From NCBI GenBank assembly GCA_900239685.1, contig OENT01000071.1:62001-126000 (forward strand): a stretch of 64,000 bases of DNA, in the 5' to 3' direction. Shown in pieces: positions 13,801 through 26,281 of the stretch. A program made the position numbers and the translations under genes. The DNA is from Rotaria macrura. Lineage: Eukaryota; Rotifera; Eurotatoria; Philodinida; Philodinidae. Each line of letters starts with the position of its first letter. Positions within the stretch are counted from its first letter, which is position 1. The notes beneath the pieces were generated by a model. It was not told the DNA's origin. It saw only the letters and a list, made by a program, of their open reading frames with translations, and ran no database searches.

Positions 13801-16800
13801 TTGAAACTCAAATGATCATCTAGAATGACTATGTAATAAGGTCTAGTGGAAGTAACTAATCAATACAATCAGCATGCCAGTCGATTCACTCTATTCATGT
13901 AGAACTATCAAAGTTCATATCCGTTTGAAGAGGAAGAAAATTTCCCCCCTTTCATTCATAAAACAACGATGCAGAAATGTTAAAACTTATTACTATTGCC
14001 TCTCGGCAATTTTTTAAATAAAACTAAGGTGATGTTAACTTTCTCATTCATGCAGACATTGTTTTCATTTTTTACACATGAGCACACAATTTTGTTAGTA
14101 AGCTCAATCAAACATTGTAATGGACGAAGTGAATATGTAATCGGTCGTAGCAAATGCAGTTACTAAAGGAATCAATAGCAAACTCCTCTATTGATTTCTA
14201 TGATAGAGATTGAACTAAAAATTGCATATCGAAGTGTAAAAAAACCTTACTATGCTGTTCGATTATAATCGTGTGTATGCTGAAGATAGAAAGATCGATT
14301 ATCAACTTTCGATAGCAAAGTTCACAGAAAAAACAACAGAAAAAGATTATATGATATTCACTCCCCACAATTCGTGCACTTTCATTTTCTAATTTAAATT
14401 CCGATAGTGCTTTTGTTTTTTATCCTCTCTCTTTCTCTCTTATTGAACGTCACGTCATGATTGATACATTTATATTAGAAATACTCTTATAGGAGTAGGA
14501 TTAACACTCTTGAATGAGTTATTCAAGTGTTCAAATATTACTTGCACCAATAATAATAATAATAATCTAATATATATGTTAAAAGTATCTGAATCTCAAT
14601 TACTGGTTCTCATAACATTAGTACAATCATATAACTGGATACTATACTGCTGGCATTGATGCATTTTTGTCTCCTCCATCCAGAAGAGGACATCAACTTT
14701 GTATGGCAAAAATTTACTGATCACAATTGAAACGGTTTGGAACTTATACGTGCTTGTATTCGTATCAGTCTAAAATGGTAGAATCGAATCAGTCAATAAA
14801 TACAGATGGATCATGTCTTCTTTTCCTCATCTTCAAACAATATAAATAGTGCCTCTCTAAGTTATGAATACGCATTTAAATCATTAAACATATTACAACA
14901 GTCTTCCATTATGCTAAATATTGTAATGATTTTGAGAAATAATATTGTTAATGAATGTTAACAAGTACGACGAGAAATTTCAAGATACGTCCTTTGTGTT
15001 GCTCTGTAGCTAGGTAAAACAACCAATGTGATATCTATATAAATTGTGGAAGAGACGCTTACAGATTAGTAAAAGTTGAGTGAACTTGTCGATAAGAAAA
15101 TATGAAATATGACATGGTCTATCATATCTATTATAATGTTTCATGTAGGGAAATCAGATTTCTTGAGTTCATCATATTTCAAGGGTATGTCGAAAGTGTG
15201 TTATCGAAGTTTGTATTTGTTTAAAGTATCATTTGAACGGTTATTTCGTGCACATCCATTAACCATCATTGTCCATAATTATTGTAGCAATAGGATTCAA
15301 GCTCTTCATCATGCTTCGCTGATGTTGAAATTTTGGGTTATAACGAACTAAGTTGTGTTGAATCATATTCTCTCATGTTGAATAGTGCTCAATACTTTTT
15401 TCGTAAACCCTATTCAAATATGTTCTCTCTCTCTCTTTTGACATCTATCAATGATTGACAAGGGTCAAAAGGTTCCAAAGTCTAGCTAAATTTTCAACAA
15501 CAATGAAACGATTCTCAGATATACTTATCATGAATTAACTGTATTAATCTATTGAACTTCTTACAGTAGATTTATTTTTATATCAATCATAATGATAATG
15601 TGTGAAAGCATAATTAATAATAAAGAAGATTAATAATTTTAGTTAATTTCAATACTATCACTTAACATAGACGTGAGTCCAAATAAGACATTGAAACAAA
15701 AGGGCTAAGTTAATAAATGTTAAATAAGTAGAATTATTTGACTAAATTGTTTTTCATAGAAATAGTAGCTGTCATCAGTAAAACTGGTGTTATATGCAAA
15801 TAAAAGAAACACAAAAAATTTTCAATGTTGAGTTTTGTGGAGAAAAAGATACCTTCTCGGACTCTGAAAAAAATATATATCTGACTGGTAAAAGACTAAT
15901 TTTCTAGCCAAATTAACTGGTTGGCACGATTGATTTTAATTGGGGTTTCTTCGATCTTATTCATCAATGAGAGTTTTAAGAGTGGTTGAAAAATAAAACA
16001 GTTAGTTGTCTCGATGAATGTTGATAAATATTTCTGTTTTCAATTGTAGATAAGATTTTTAATAGGTAATAGAATGTCTTATTGCCTTTTGTGAAAACTG
16101 CTATTTAGAGGTAGTACTATTATGTAAACATAATTCAATAGGACAAGGCATTACTTTCAACAGTTTTACTTTTGATTTAACAAGCAACTGTTGCAAATAA
16201 TTACCTATAATCATGCGGATGTGAAATGAATGCAAGACTGTAGCTAAGTAAATTTGCAGTATCTGTATGTATCGAAAAAGAAATAGATTTTGACTACCTG
16301 TGAGAAGTATTACTGAAATTAGTTGACATGAGTCGAAAATGCAAAATCAAGCAGAAGTATCACTTACACACAGAGTTTACGAAAATCAACTCTGATTCGA
16401 TCTAGTTTAGTTTTGCTTATCTTTTTATCTATTTCGCAAAGGCTTAAAATTCAAAATTTGTCAGCATCCGAGTTTGTAAACTTCGATCCTATGCTTCACA
16501 TAATGCCTAATCAGTATGATTCATCTGTAGTCCACTCTCGAGCTGTAAATTCATCTTTAATCGAAAGTAGAAATAATGACAAATACTAATACAAAGAGAA
16601 TGGCAATATTCCACAACAAAAGACTCTTTGACTTCGGCATTCAACCATCGATAGATTAACTTTTGATATTTCGACTAAAGTTGAGATAATTCTTTCGAGG
16701 AGATTATAAGAAGGTATTAAGAGAAACAATGATGGTACGAGTGATAGCGATAGTTGCTTGAATGTTTTACATGAGCTAGACTTGTATCAACTAATAGCAG

Positions 16801-18280
16801 TTTACGCAGCATGTTAATAGAACTTTACATGTGTGTTGCCATAGAGCACGAATAAAAAAAGAAATGTACTTGCGCTATTCTGTTGCATGGCATAGATTTG
16901 AAGCGAATATTTTTTCAAATAAACTAGAACTATTTTATGTGATTGCTGATCTTCTGACAATGAAAACCTTTTGTCAGAAACGAGTCTATCATTCGATGAA
17001 GGTAGTAGAAAAATTTTGGTTCTTTCTCTTGCTACATCAGGTGTTTATTAACACGTTTTGACTTTCAAAAATGATTACAAATATCATTATTAAAACTGAT
17101 AGTAGTTCGATGATTCTACCAATACGAAAGTGTGGAACATTTTAAGATTAAGAATACTATAGCGTATTGAAATGGGCATTTTTCGAGTAAAGATTAAATT
17201 TTGTGATGATCGAAAATGGCAGCTTTATTGAAAGAAAAATATCAAGCTATTAATAGAAACTTTATATAAATAGGGGTAAGCCTTTTGAAGCATCAGCCTA
17301 GATAAAAAAACACAAAACCAATTGACGACCTATAGATGTAAAGACCAATGTATACAATGATTCCAATGTACTTTTCCGAATGACATTCAAAAAAGATAAT
17401 GAATTTTCAAAAACTCGAACAAAATTTCATCTAAACTCGTTCAGTTCACTTTTCTAGGTATATGTGACTACTTGATTTACGTACTTTCGTAGAATTAAAT
17501 GATTTCGGTTCCTCTGAAGAATTGGAAAACTTATGAATTCATCATCTATTGTATTTCAAATCGTCATGTTTTGATATTTTGCTTGTTTGAATTCGAATTG
17601 CGTTGTATGCTTCGTCATCGTCTTGTTGTTATCGTTTATGATTTCTCATCTACGTCGTAATTTATGTTGGCAATTTTGAGTCTACAATAATATCCAGACA
17701 CAATCACAGACATCTATTTTTATTACGAAATAAAATAATTTTGATATTTTAAAATGGAATAGTCTGATTTTTTGAAATGAATGAAGAAATAACACAATTG
17801 ACATTCTTTATCTTTTGTGACTTCTTGAAAAATGACGTTTTTTTATTAGTCCGTGAAATAACTTCGCTGTCTCTAATATTTTTTTATACTGAATTGAAGT
17901 GATATTGATTATTCTTGATGAGTTATTACAAGTATTGAACAATCATTAACCGATCATCCATTTCTCCAAGAAAGTAATCTTATACGATGATCTATTTATA
18001 TTAATAATAGTAAATAAGAAAAATATTTTACCAACTCAACATCACATTTGATTTTAGAAAAATTGCCTGTCAATTTCATTGAGTTGAAACAATCCACATG
18101 ATAGTTTGATTTTGTTTTGTTGAATTGAGCAATTTCTGTTGCTGAAAATGAATGACTCCATTACGTGACGTAGGAATACATGTAAATAGATGTGCAAGAA
18201 GATCGTACTCTATTCTTAATGACGTTTTCGTCTGTTGAAATCAGCTCGGACTGACAGTGAAGATAAGAAGTAATCACCGG
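4860..18280. other. Gene desert, no convincing coding sequence
   Basis: About 13.4 kb of AT-rich sequence. All open frames are under about 115 codons, have intron-like composition (I/F/Y/K/N-rich) and match no family I know. GA-rich and CT-rich stretches occur near 5985-6010, 7525-7560 and 14420-14440. I saw no tRNA, rRNA or transposase. It could hold regulatory DNA or non-coding transcripts that cannot be told from sequence alone. Confidence 0.6.
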
Positions 18281-18806
18281 TTCAGTGGTGTTTTGTCGAA
18301 AAATTAAGATTAATAAGTTATTTTGACCTCTTCATCGACAAGTTTTTGTTCAACTGTAATTTATAGATGAAATACATATATCTTATCAGAGAAACTAACA
18401 GTGATAGCAGAAATAAGAACACAATTAAATACTTTAAACAAAAGTGAAAATATAGCACTATAACTAGTTTTTACTAATTGTTTTACTGGTTTTGATGAAA
18501 TAATCATGTAACAGCAAAGAACCCGTTTGATAGTAATGCATTAAATCAAGAATTGTTTGATTTCTAATCATGTATTGTCTTTTTCTGGTGTAGGCTTTTT
18601 CGTGTTATTTTAAAGTTTTCTGATGATAGCCATGTTGAATGCATGGTCTTTTTTCAATTCTAGTCTTTCTACTGAAGACCATATAACGCTCGAAAAATTA
18701 GAATAGTGTCGTTATTTCTTTTACTACTTCTTCCTTCAAGGCAAGATTTCTTTATTATTGCTCTGAAACTATTCAATAGCAATGTGTCGACGAAAAGGGA
18801 AAAATA
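18281..18806 (+). repeat. Dispersed repeat, copy 1
   Basis: About 526 bp that reappear in the same orientation at 28108-28654 with only scattered substitutions and a short indel. Shared landmarks include the stretch from CATCGACAAGTTTTTGTTC to ACTATTCAATAGCAATGTG. No terminal inverted repeats and no long open frame are visible. It may be a non-autonomous element or the edge of an old segmental duplication. Confidence 0.85.
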
Positions 18807-19604
18807 CCGTAATCATCGAATGAATTACGAAATATACACTTTTAAACTAGAATATATTTCTACTTAAAATGACTACGTAGTAAACAAGATGATTCTGTGC
18901 TTTTCATTTGATCTGTCGATTACTAAAAGGTCAGAGGTTAGCAAGAGAGAAAAAATTGTCGGATGCTCACGCCATCCATGTGAATCAAGTAGAATACTCA
19001 CCATGCTGGTCTGGTTTATTTTTCAATTAACGTTATAAATAGAAACACAATATCTGGTTTTCATATTTTACATTGCACTATGCAAGATCAAATGCATGAA
19101 TACTAAAGAATTCTAAACAGTAGTCGTTTAGTTTTATCAATATTATTGCAAGGTAACAAGATATAGTTTACTTGATACACTTCACAAGTTCAACAGTATT
19201 TTGAAATACAATCAACTTCGTTAACTAGAATTCTAAATGCCTATCAATAATGTGAAGTATTCAACCGTTAATTCTGATTTCCAAGGATGTTTGAAATGGT
19301 CACACCATAGAACATTCTAACGAAATGCTTTTCTAACAACATAGAAGTGAATAATCATTGATACAATTTACAAAAGTTACGTAGAATAATTTTCTAAGTC
19401 TAATTTAACGTTTCATTCATACAAGTAAAATCAACTTTATACATGTTATTATATAAATCGTGCATGAAAGTGGCATATGTCAGTAAGAATGTGAAACCGA
19501 GACTACACTAACCCACAGCCTCTAGCTTGATGTTTTTTTTTTGTTAAAAGATGATACTCGAATACAAATGATTCATGTTCAATGTTTGCAATCAAACCAA
19601 TGAG

Positions 19605-20941
19605 CTACTGGGTAGAGGTGTCATATTACTATTGCTTCCACTTCCACTTAAGGAAGGGAGCGGTAAGTATTTTTATAATTGAATAATATTATATTCAACC
19701 GTGATCAGTAATTACTTTAATCATCAATTACGTCTTTCTAGATGATAATCTTTATCTTTTACTACTTACTGGTAAGTAGTTAGTAACATGCGGTGCAAAA
19801 GTCCTTGGAAAAATGTCGAACTGTCTTAGACCGTGTGGCAGACTTGTAAACCAATCAGATTATTTTTTATTAGAAAGAGCAAAGTCTGAGCTACAAATTT
19901 TCTACCAGACATATTTTCCCCAAACAAATCTGAGAAGATGAAAGAGTCAAACCCCAAGAACCTCTAAAAACTTTCTTGTAACTACACTATCGGCCAACAT
20001 GGTTTTCTATTTTCTATTATTATTATTTTAATCAGAAGATAAACGAGACAACACTTAAAATGATGACTTCTGTAGCATAAACAGTGCTCTTTCCATTGGT
20101 ATATTGGCAGTTAAGTTTACTGTTGATGTTTGTACTGAAATATGTTCTGTTCTAACAGAGATTAAATAAGTTCGTCGTTCGTAGTATGTGGTCATTGCGC
20201 AACGATGAAAAATATTTTTTGAATTAATTTTTCTGCAAAATTTCTACGGTCAGACATATTTTGAACAAATAACGCAGACTAAATTGAGTTCATACATGAT
20301 TTTGAAAAGATAATGGGTGCCTATCATACGAATGCGAAGTGATAGTTTTTGGAAAAGACTCGATCATACAAACAGCTTCATGTTTAAAACGCTTTTTGAT
20401 TTAATATTCATGAACGAATCTACAACGTTTACCAATGTTGATATTGATAGAGATTTTGATTCTCTATGTTTTTATGTAATTTTTTGTTCAAGTTAGATAC
20501 ATGAGGCTCAAAATAAATGAGAAATGTAAACTTTCGAAGTTAGAAAAACGTTGTTAAAGGTGCTTGGGTTTTGACTTTTCCTCCTTCTCAAGTTCGTTTT
20601 GGGAAAATATGTTTGGTAGAAAATTTGAAGTTCAGGCTTTGCTCTTTCGCATAAAAAATATTTGATCTGTTTTTTAAATCAACCAAACTGTCTAAGACAG
20701 TTCGAAATTTTTTCAATTAAATGACTTTTGCATCGCTTGCTAGTATCGCTTACCTGGTAATAGTAAGTGCTTACTACTTACTAGAAATTCGGTAAGCATT
20801 GATTTAAATTTGTCAAAAGGTTTTCCTCGAATAGTTACCATGTGTTTGGGAAATCGTCAGCGTTTACTTTTACCAGGTAAGTGGTACGTCATTAACACTT
20901 ATCGGTAACAGTAATAGGAATATGACACCCCTATTACTGGG
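19605..20941. mobile_element. Non-autonomous hAT-like DNA transposon with long inverted arms
   Basis: The element spans 19613-20933 (about 1.32 kb). Its ends are inverted: the left begins TAGAGGTGTCATATT and the complement of the right begins TAGGGGTGTCATATT. Flanking 8 bp are CTACTGGG (19605-19612) and TTACTGGG (20934-20941), a 7/8 target-site duplication. Eight-base duplications and ends of the form YAGRGGTG are typical of hAT elements. The inverted similarity continues inwards for several hundred bases at lower identity (about 19790-20000 against 20540-20730), so the transcript could fold. I see no transposase frame, so it would need a transposase supplied in trans. Confidence 0.8.
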
Positions 20942-21463
20942 TCCACCTAAACCTGTCATAACCCTATGTAACAATTCAATATATTATCATTGTTTTAGCC
21001 TTCAAAGACGATTGAATCTTATCCTATCTCCGAAACTGTTTTTACTCCTAATCAAATGATTTTACAATACTAGATAGAGTTCGTTATATTCTAAAACACG
21101 TTGTTCCAAAGCTGGTAAATGATGAAGATATAAACAAAACAATCATAGATACACGACATCCATTGCATACTACAAAGAAAACAACACGGAAAAATTAACA
21201 TTCTCGAGAATATCTTCCATGTCATAATCAAACAACAAATGAGATTTAATTGCATTTGCTAATAAATTTTGTTTTAATTTCTTTTTAAATAACTTTCTTC
21301 GAAATTGTTTTGAAACTGTTTGCTAGTTTAATTTTTTATTACTATGCATAACCGATAGCATAGACGAACGTTGATAAGAAGTATTCTAATGATCCATACA
21401 TAGTTTTGATTCTAATGTTTGGTTGAATATTCCCATCGTTGCTGTATCTCCTTTGTTCCACGT
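20942..21463. other. Intergenic, nothing recognised
   Basis: About 520 bp between the hAT-like element and the stop codon of the first PWWP gene. It should contain that gene's 3' untranslated region. No other structure is visible. Confidence 0.5.
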
Positions 21464-22821
21464 TTAAAAATCCAACGAAACAATATTAGATGCATTGAAT
21501 CGTTCGTGTTCATTATTGTTGGATTCAATATATTTGATTTTTGAACAAAGATATTTCAAAAGACTTGATCGAATCATATCGCATGTTGTTCGATCTCCTG
21601 AGCATAGTAGCAACGGTTCGTTATCAAATGTTGATTGATACTGAAGAATAACTATCGTTCGTTTATCCATTACCATTGAATAGAAATGTTTTACGAGTTC
21701 GTATGATGGAACATTCATAAGAAGAAATAAATAGTTAACATGAACATTAAGATTATTCAGTATCGTAAAATTCAATGTTTGATGTATGATTGAATCGAAA
21801 TAATCAAGACAAACAAGATAATAGACATTGTATGTGTATGGATGTTGATAATTGATCAAATCATCAATATAGATGATTGCAGGATGAAAACGGCATGCTA
21901 GACAATTGAAAAGATAAGAAATCCATGATGGATTTGAATAGGTTTTCGATGTAATTATAATAAGAGAAGTTTGATTTCGAAAATCATCCGTTGAAGAATT
22001 CCAAATTTCTTGTTGGCATTGATAATAAGCACTGTTTGGTTGTGACATGGATTTTAAATTATTTTCAACTGAAAATAGGTTCATTGATGACCATTGACCT
22101 TGTGGACAACATGAACAACTGTAATCTTCATTCACTTCTGTTTGGTACGGACTATACGATAACGATTCCTGATAAGTATTTGCTGATTGAGAATAAGAAT
22201 CTAAGGTAGGATCAAGCGTTCTATTCAAGATTGAGTCGTCGACCGCTAAATGAGTACGAAAATGGAAGAATGTGTTTTTACGAAAGAATTATATACTTGC
22301 TTGTAACTAGAGAATCTGATGAATGGTTACAATTGTATTTATGATTCGTTGGCAATGACTTAGACGAAAACATATCATGTGATTCTATAGGATGAACACT
22401 TTCGTTTCTACAAGCATCGTCAGCTTGCTTGATAGCATTTAAAAATTGATATTTTATTTCTGGATATGATTCACAGTAAAGCGATAAGTTTTTCGACATA
22501 TAATCTCGATATGTTCGATATGGCAGTATATCAATAGTCCAATGTGTTTCGTTATATTGAAAGGATTCAATGAGATATGACCATGATTGATCTTTAAAAT
22601 AATCTTGATCCGAAAATGAATCATATGAATTCTTCGATATAAATATTATTCTTCCTGGCCAATAAATACCATCATCATTTCTTCGTGCCCAAACAATTTT
22701 ACCGACATTGAGCCCTATAAAATAGAATCTATTTGTTCCTTTTCTCTTACGAATTATTCAAAAAGCAAAGAGAAATAAAATAGTTACCATCGGAAAATCT
22801 AGGCGATGAATTAGAACTCAT
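21464..22821 (-). CDS. PWWP-domain protein, copy A
   Basis: Three exons: 22821-22788, 22714-22301 and 22245-21464, about 409 residues. Exon 2 opens with a PWWP-like core, VGKIVWARRNDDGIYWPGRI, followed by a WTIDILPYRTYRDY stretch. PWWP domains bind methylated histone tails and DNA, so a chromatin role is likely. The C-terminal half (from about TSLIIITSKTYSNP to the end) looks like a compact alpha/beta domain that I cannot name. The second intron keeps the frame only if it uses a GC..AG donor (A|GCAAGT at 22301/22300); the nearby GT gives a shifted frame and a stop. The last 12 or so residues differ completely from copy B, and the protein ends about 100 residues earlier. It lies downstream of its paralogue on the same strand. 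Confidence 0.75.
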
Positions 22822-23497
22822 TGGTGAAATTTCTTTCTTTTTTCTTTATACGAAACAACTAACTTGTATAGATATGCTTGCAGTAGAATGTATGCATTCA
22901 TATACACATGTCTTTCTCATCCTTTTGAACACGGAACGGAAAAACAAATAGTACTTCTTTTGTTTCTTGTCGTTTATTAAACCAATTCAAACATTCAGGT
23001 GTGCGCGTGTCCTTAAATGTGTCCGACTAAGACAGCTCTTGTACTATGTCAATAGACATTTAAGTGAAAGATCAAGAAACAGCCGCATCGTTTACTTGTT
23101 CTTTTTTCCGAAAAAAAAGATAGCTGATGATCAAACAAGAACTAAAATGTATTCAATCTTATTGATTGTATCAGACCAGAAACCAGTTGCTTTTTATCAA
23201 AAACCTATACAATCTACACGTTTCGGTGTTTTTTTGATGAATTTTATTTCTAAGAATTTTTCACAACAACACAGAATTACAATTACTATTGATGGAAAGG
23301 AAAGAAAAAGAACAAAACAAAAGAAGCAATATGTTTACTATATAGAAGTAGGTCGATGTAAAGAATATGTGATGTTGCTTTTTATAGAAAATCTGACAAA
23401 ATTACATAAACGCGACCATTTGTTTACTATGCTTAAGAATGAATTACTATTCGGAGAAGAAAAAGGAACAAACACAACGGAAAGAAAGAAGAAGTTA
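22822..23497. other. Spacer between the two PWWP genes
   Basis: About 675 bp holding the promoter and 5' untranslated region of copy A and the 3' untranslated region of copy B. A 203-codon plus-strand open frame covers it but has no ATG near its start and a composition typical of AT-rich non-coding DNA. Confidence 0.5.
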
Positions 23498-25838
23498 TTA
23501 CTCATGTTGAATATTTTGTACATAATATTCACACATCAATGGATATACACGTGTTTTGATAGCCTGACTTTTAAATAAATCGTTCATAATATTCTTTTGT
23601 TTTGATGTATTTGTTAATATATCTTCATTTGATTTATGAATTAGTGCAAGTAAATTTTTATCATCTATAGGTTCATTACTTGACGGTCGATCAAATAATT
23701 CATGAATAACATGTCCATTACTATTAAGAAAATCAGATGGAAATTTTTTCTTTAGTGTTTCCTGAATTTGGTCATTAATAAAATTATTAAGAACATTTGC
23801 TGATTGAACTATTGATGAAATACAATAAGCGGAATACACTTGTTCGTGTTCATTATTGTTGGATTCAATATATTTGATTTTTGAACAAAGATATTTCAAA
23901 AGACTTGATCGAATCATATCNCCATTGAATAGAAATGTTTTACGAGTTCGTATGATGGAACATTCATAAGAAGAAATAAATAGTTAACATGAACATTAAG
24001 ATTATTCAGTATCGTAAAATTCAATGTTTGATGTATGATTGAATCGAAATAATCAAGACAAACAAGATAATAGACATTGTATGTGTATGGATGTTGATAA
24101 TTGATCAAATCATCAATATAGATGATTGCAGGATGAAAACGGCATGCTAGACAATTGAAAAGATAAGAAATCCATGATGGATTTGAATAGGTTTTCGATG
24201 TAATTATAATAAGAGAAGTTTGATTTCGAAAATCATCCATTGAAGTTACATGTTCTAGTTCTTGATTATTGTCAGAAGGCATCGGTGGTGTTATTGATTC
24301 AACTAGTATGCCTTGCTCTTTGTACCAATCATTATTTGTAGATAATATCTCTTTTGTGCTACTGTGAATTGATGCACTAGTATCTAATGATTGAACTGCA
24401 CAATTCAATGTTGGTGTTTGCTGGTATGATGAATTGTGGTATCCTAAATATGAATTATGAGTGAAATAAAACATGACTATATTAAGTGTATGAAATTTAC
24501 AGAGTGTCAAAAACTTGTAATTTAGTTTGAATAATCGATGAAAATATATTGATTTCAATGACTTAGTTACATGAAATCGTATGAAGGCGATGAATAACTA
24601 TCAAAATAATTGCATAGCTGTGTAAAAAGAAAAAGTTTCTGTTGCCTGCCAATCTATGCTTTAAATGAAATTGAAATTCAAGAAAGAATCAATTCGAAGA
24701 AAATCTGATCATTCCACAACAGTCAGACGATAAAATCTATTAGTAAACCAAACTATATCGATAGCATATACCCATTTGTAATAACAGTTTGTGAAAAAGA
24801 AAAAAAATGTCCTAATTTTTCATAGGACTCTAATTATTTAATATCGTAGATTATATGATTGTTTGTACTGCTAGAGCACAGTATTGTTACAAGCTATTAT
24901 TTCTGAGAACAGATAATGACTCCAAAAGTTTCTATTCATACGTAGATAAAGAAATAATGAGGAAAATATTCTTTGGACAGTGTTTTCCTTCGATGTGATT
25001 GACCCTTACATTAAAACATGTGTTTTTTTTGTCAAATTTCTTCCATTGATGACGTAAATAAGTTCGACCTCCATTCCTAACATCTTGATTGTGGCATTGC
25101 TTATCAACAAGATTGATATGATAAGAGTACTGTCTCGTTTTTCTTGTCATTTCATTCTACGATTAATAAAACAATTCATGTTAATTATGTATGCTCGTCT
25201 CACTAGATTGATTGATCGTATTCTTAGAATCTTCGAAATTTTTCGTAGGTGTTTTGTCGATATTTTTCCTTTCTTAAAACTTCTCACGAAAGCCGTGCAC
25301 CTTCAGCTTTCGCATCGCGTATGAAATAAGTAGGGTTGAAGATAAACATTGCCACGTTTTTACAAGTTTGATTTGTTTCTTACTAACCTGTATTTGACGT
25401 AAACATTGGACTCGACGTCAAGAGAATATTGTTATCAGTATTGTCTTCTGTTGTTGATAGCAAGTTTTCTTGTTGTGTAGTCATCGAAGTAGTTAAATGA
25501 TTACTATTTGTGAATTGATCACGGCCACTCACATAATCTGCTTGATGAATAGCATTTAAGAAATCTTGTTTTATGTTAACATGAAGACCATATTGAATGA
25601 ATGAATCATTTGTCATAGAATCTCGATATTGATGATAAGGCAATATATCTGTTGTCCAAATCGATTGATTCATAATGAAAAAGTCAACAAGATAAGTAGA
25701 TTGTTGTTGAAAATTGTCAAATAATTCTGATGACCATGAATCATTCCTATGATTCGAAATCATAGAAATTTTACCTGGCCAATAAATACTATATTTATTA
25801 TGTTTTGCCCATACTATTTGACCGACATTAAAATCCAT
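23498..25838 (-). CDS. PWWP-domain protein, copy B (contains an assembly gap)
   Basis: Two exons are visible: 25838-25388 and 24443-23498, separated by a 944 bp intron with phase-1 ends. The start is ATG at 25838 (MDFNVGQIVWAKHNKYSIYWPG), giving the PWWP core directly at the N-terminus; copy A has a short extra exon before it. The middle is S/T/Q-rich. The C-terminal alpha/beta domain is shared with copy A, followed by about 100 further residues ending in YYVQNIQHE. A single N at 23921 replaces 92 bp that are present in copy A, so the frame is broken on paper but probably not in the organism. A chromatin-reader role is inferred from the PWWP domain; the second domain is unrecognised. Confidence 0.75.
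23842..24238 (-). repeat. Apparently identical tract shared by the two PWWP genes
   Basis: Apart from the N, I could find no difference between 23842-24238 and 21502-21989, while sequence on both sides diverges strongly. Bases 21581-21672 are absent here and stand where the N is. All of the tract is coding. Confidence 0.85.
24444..25387 (-). other. Intron of PWWP copy B
   Basis: A 944 bp intron at the position where copy A has about 55 bp. It begins GTTAGT and ends TTTAG on the minus strand. Its open frames are short. I recognise no mobile element in it, though the size difference suggests an insertion. Confidence 0.6.
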
Positions 25839-26281
25839 GACAAGACAAAAACACTGATCAATAAAAGTATTCTACAAAATACAAGTCTTATCATTAAAAA
25901 TTTTTATTCAACGAAAATAAATAAAATCATCGGTTTAGTTATATTATTCTTTTTTTTTAACACAGTTAAAATACAAACAAAGAAAAATATTAATTTATGT
26001 AAAATAAAATAAAGCACATCATAAACATCCAGATTATTTTATATACTCTACAATAGGTAATCGCACGTACACACATTTACAAAAGTCGATATGATCAGTA
26101 TATCCACAATTAAAATTAGTACAAGATAGAACATAAACATGTATGTGTACATCATGTTATAAAATAAGAAAAAGAAATTCTTAATTGCATGCAAATCCAC
26201 TAAAACATTATTCAACTATATCTCAATTGATTAGTTATCGTCTTTTTTGCTGCTTCTATGACAACAATAACAAGGGCAAAT

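Noticed and set aside
22278-22499. Apparent early stop in PWWP copy A after VTSKYIILS
   Set aside because: It is reading into an intron; the GC-AG junction removes it and restores the frame.
22967-23578. A 203-codon plus-strand frame between and over the PWWP genes
   Set aside because: It begins with TTG, is K/F/Y/I-rich, resembles no family and overlaps the well-supported end of PWWP copy B.
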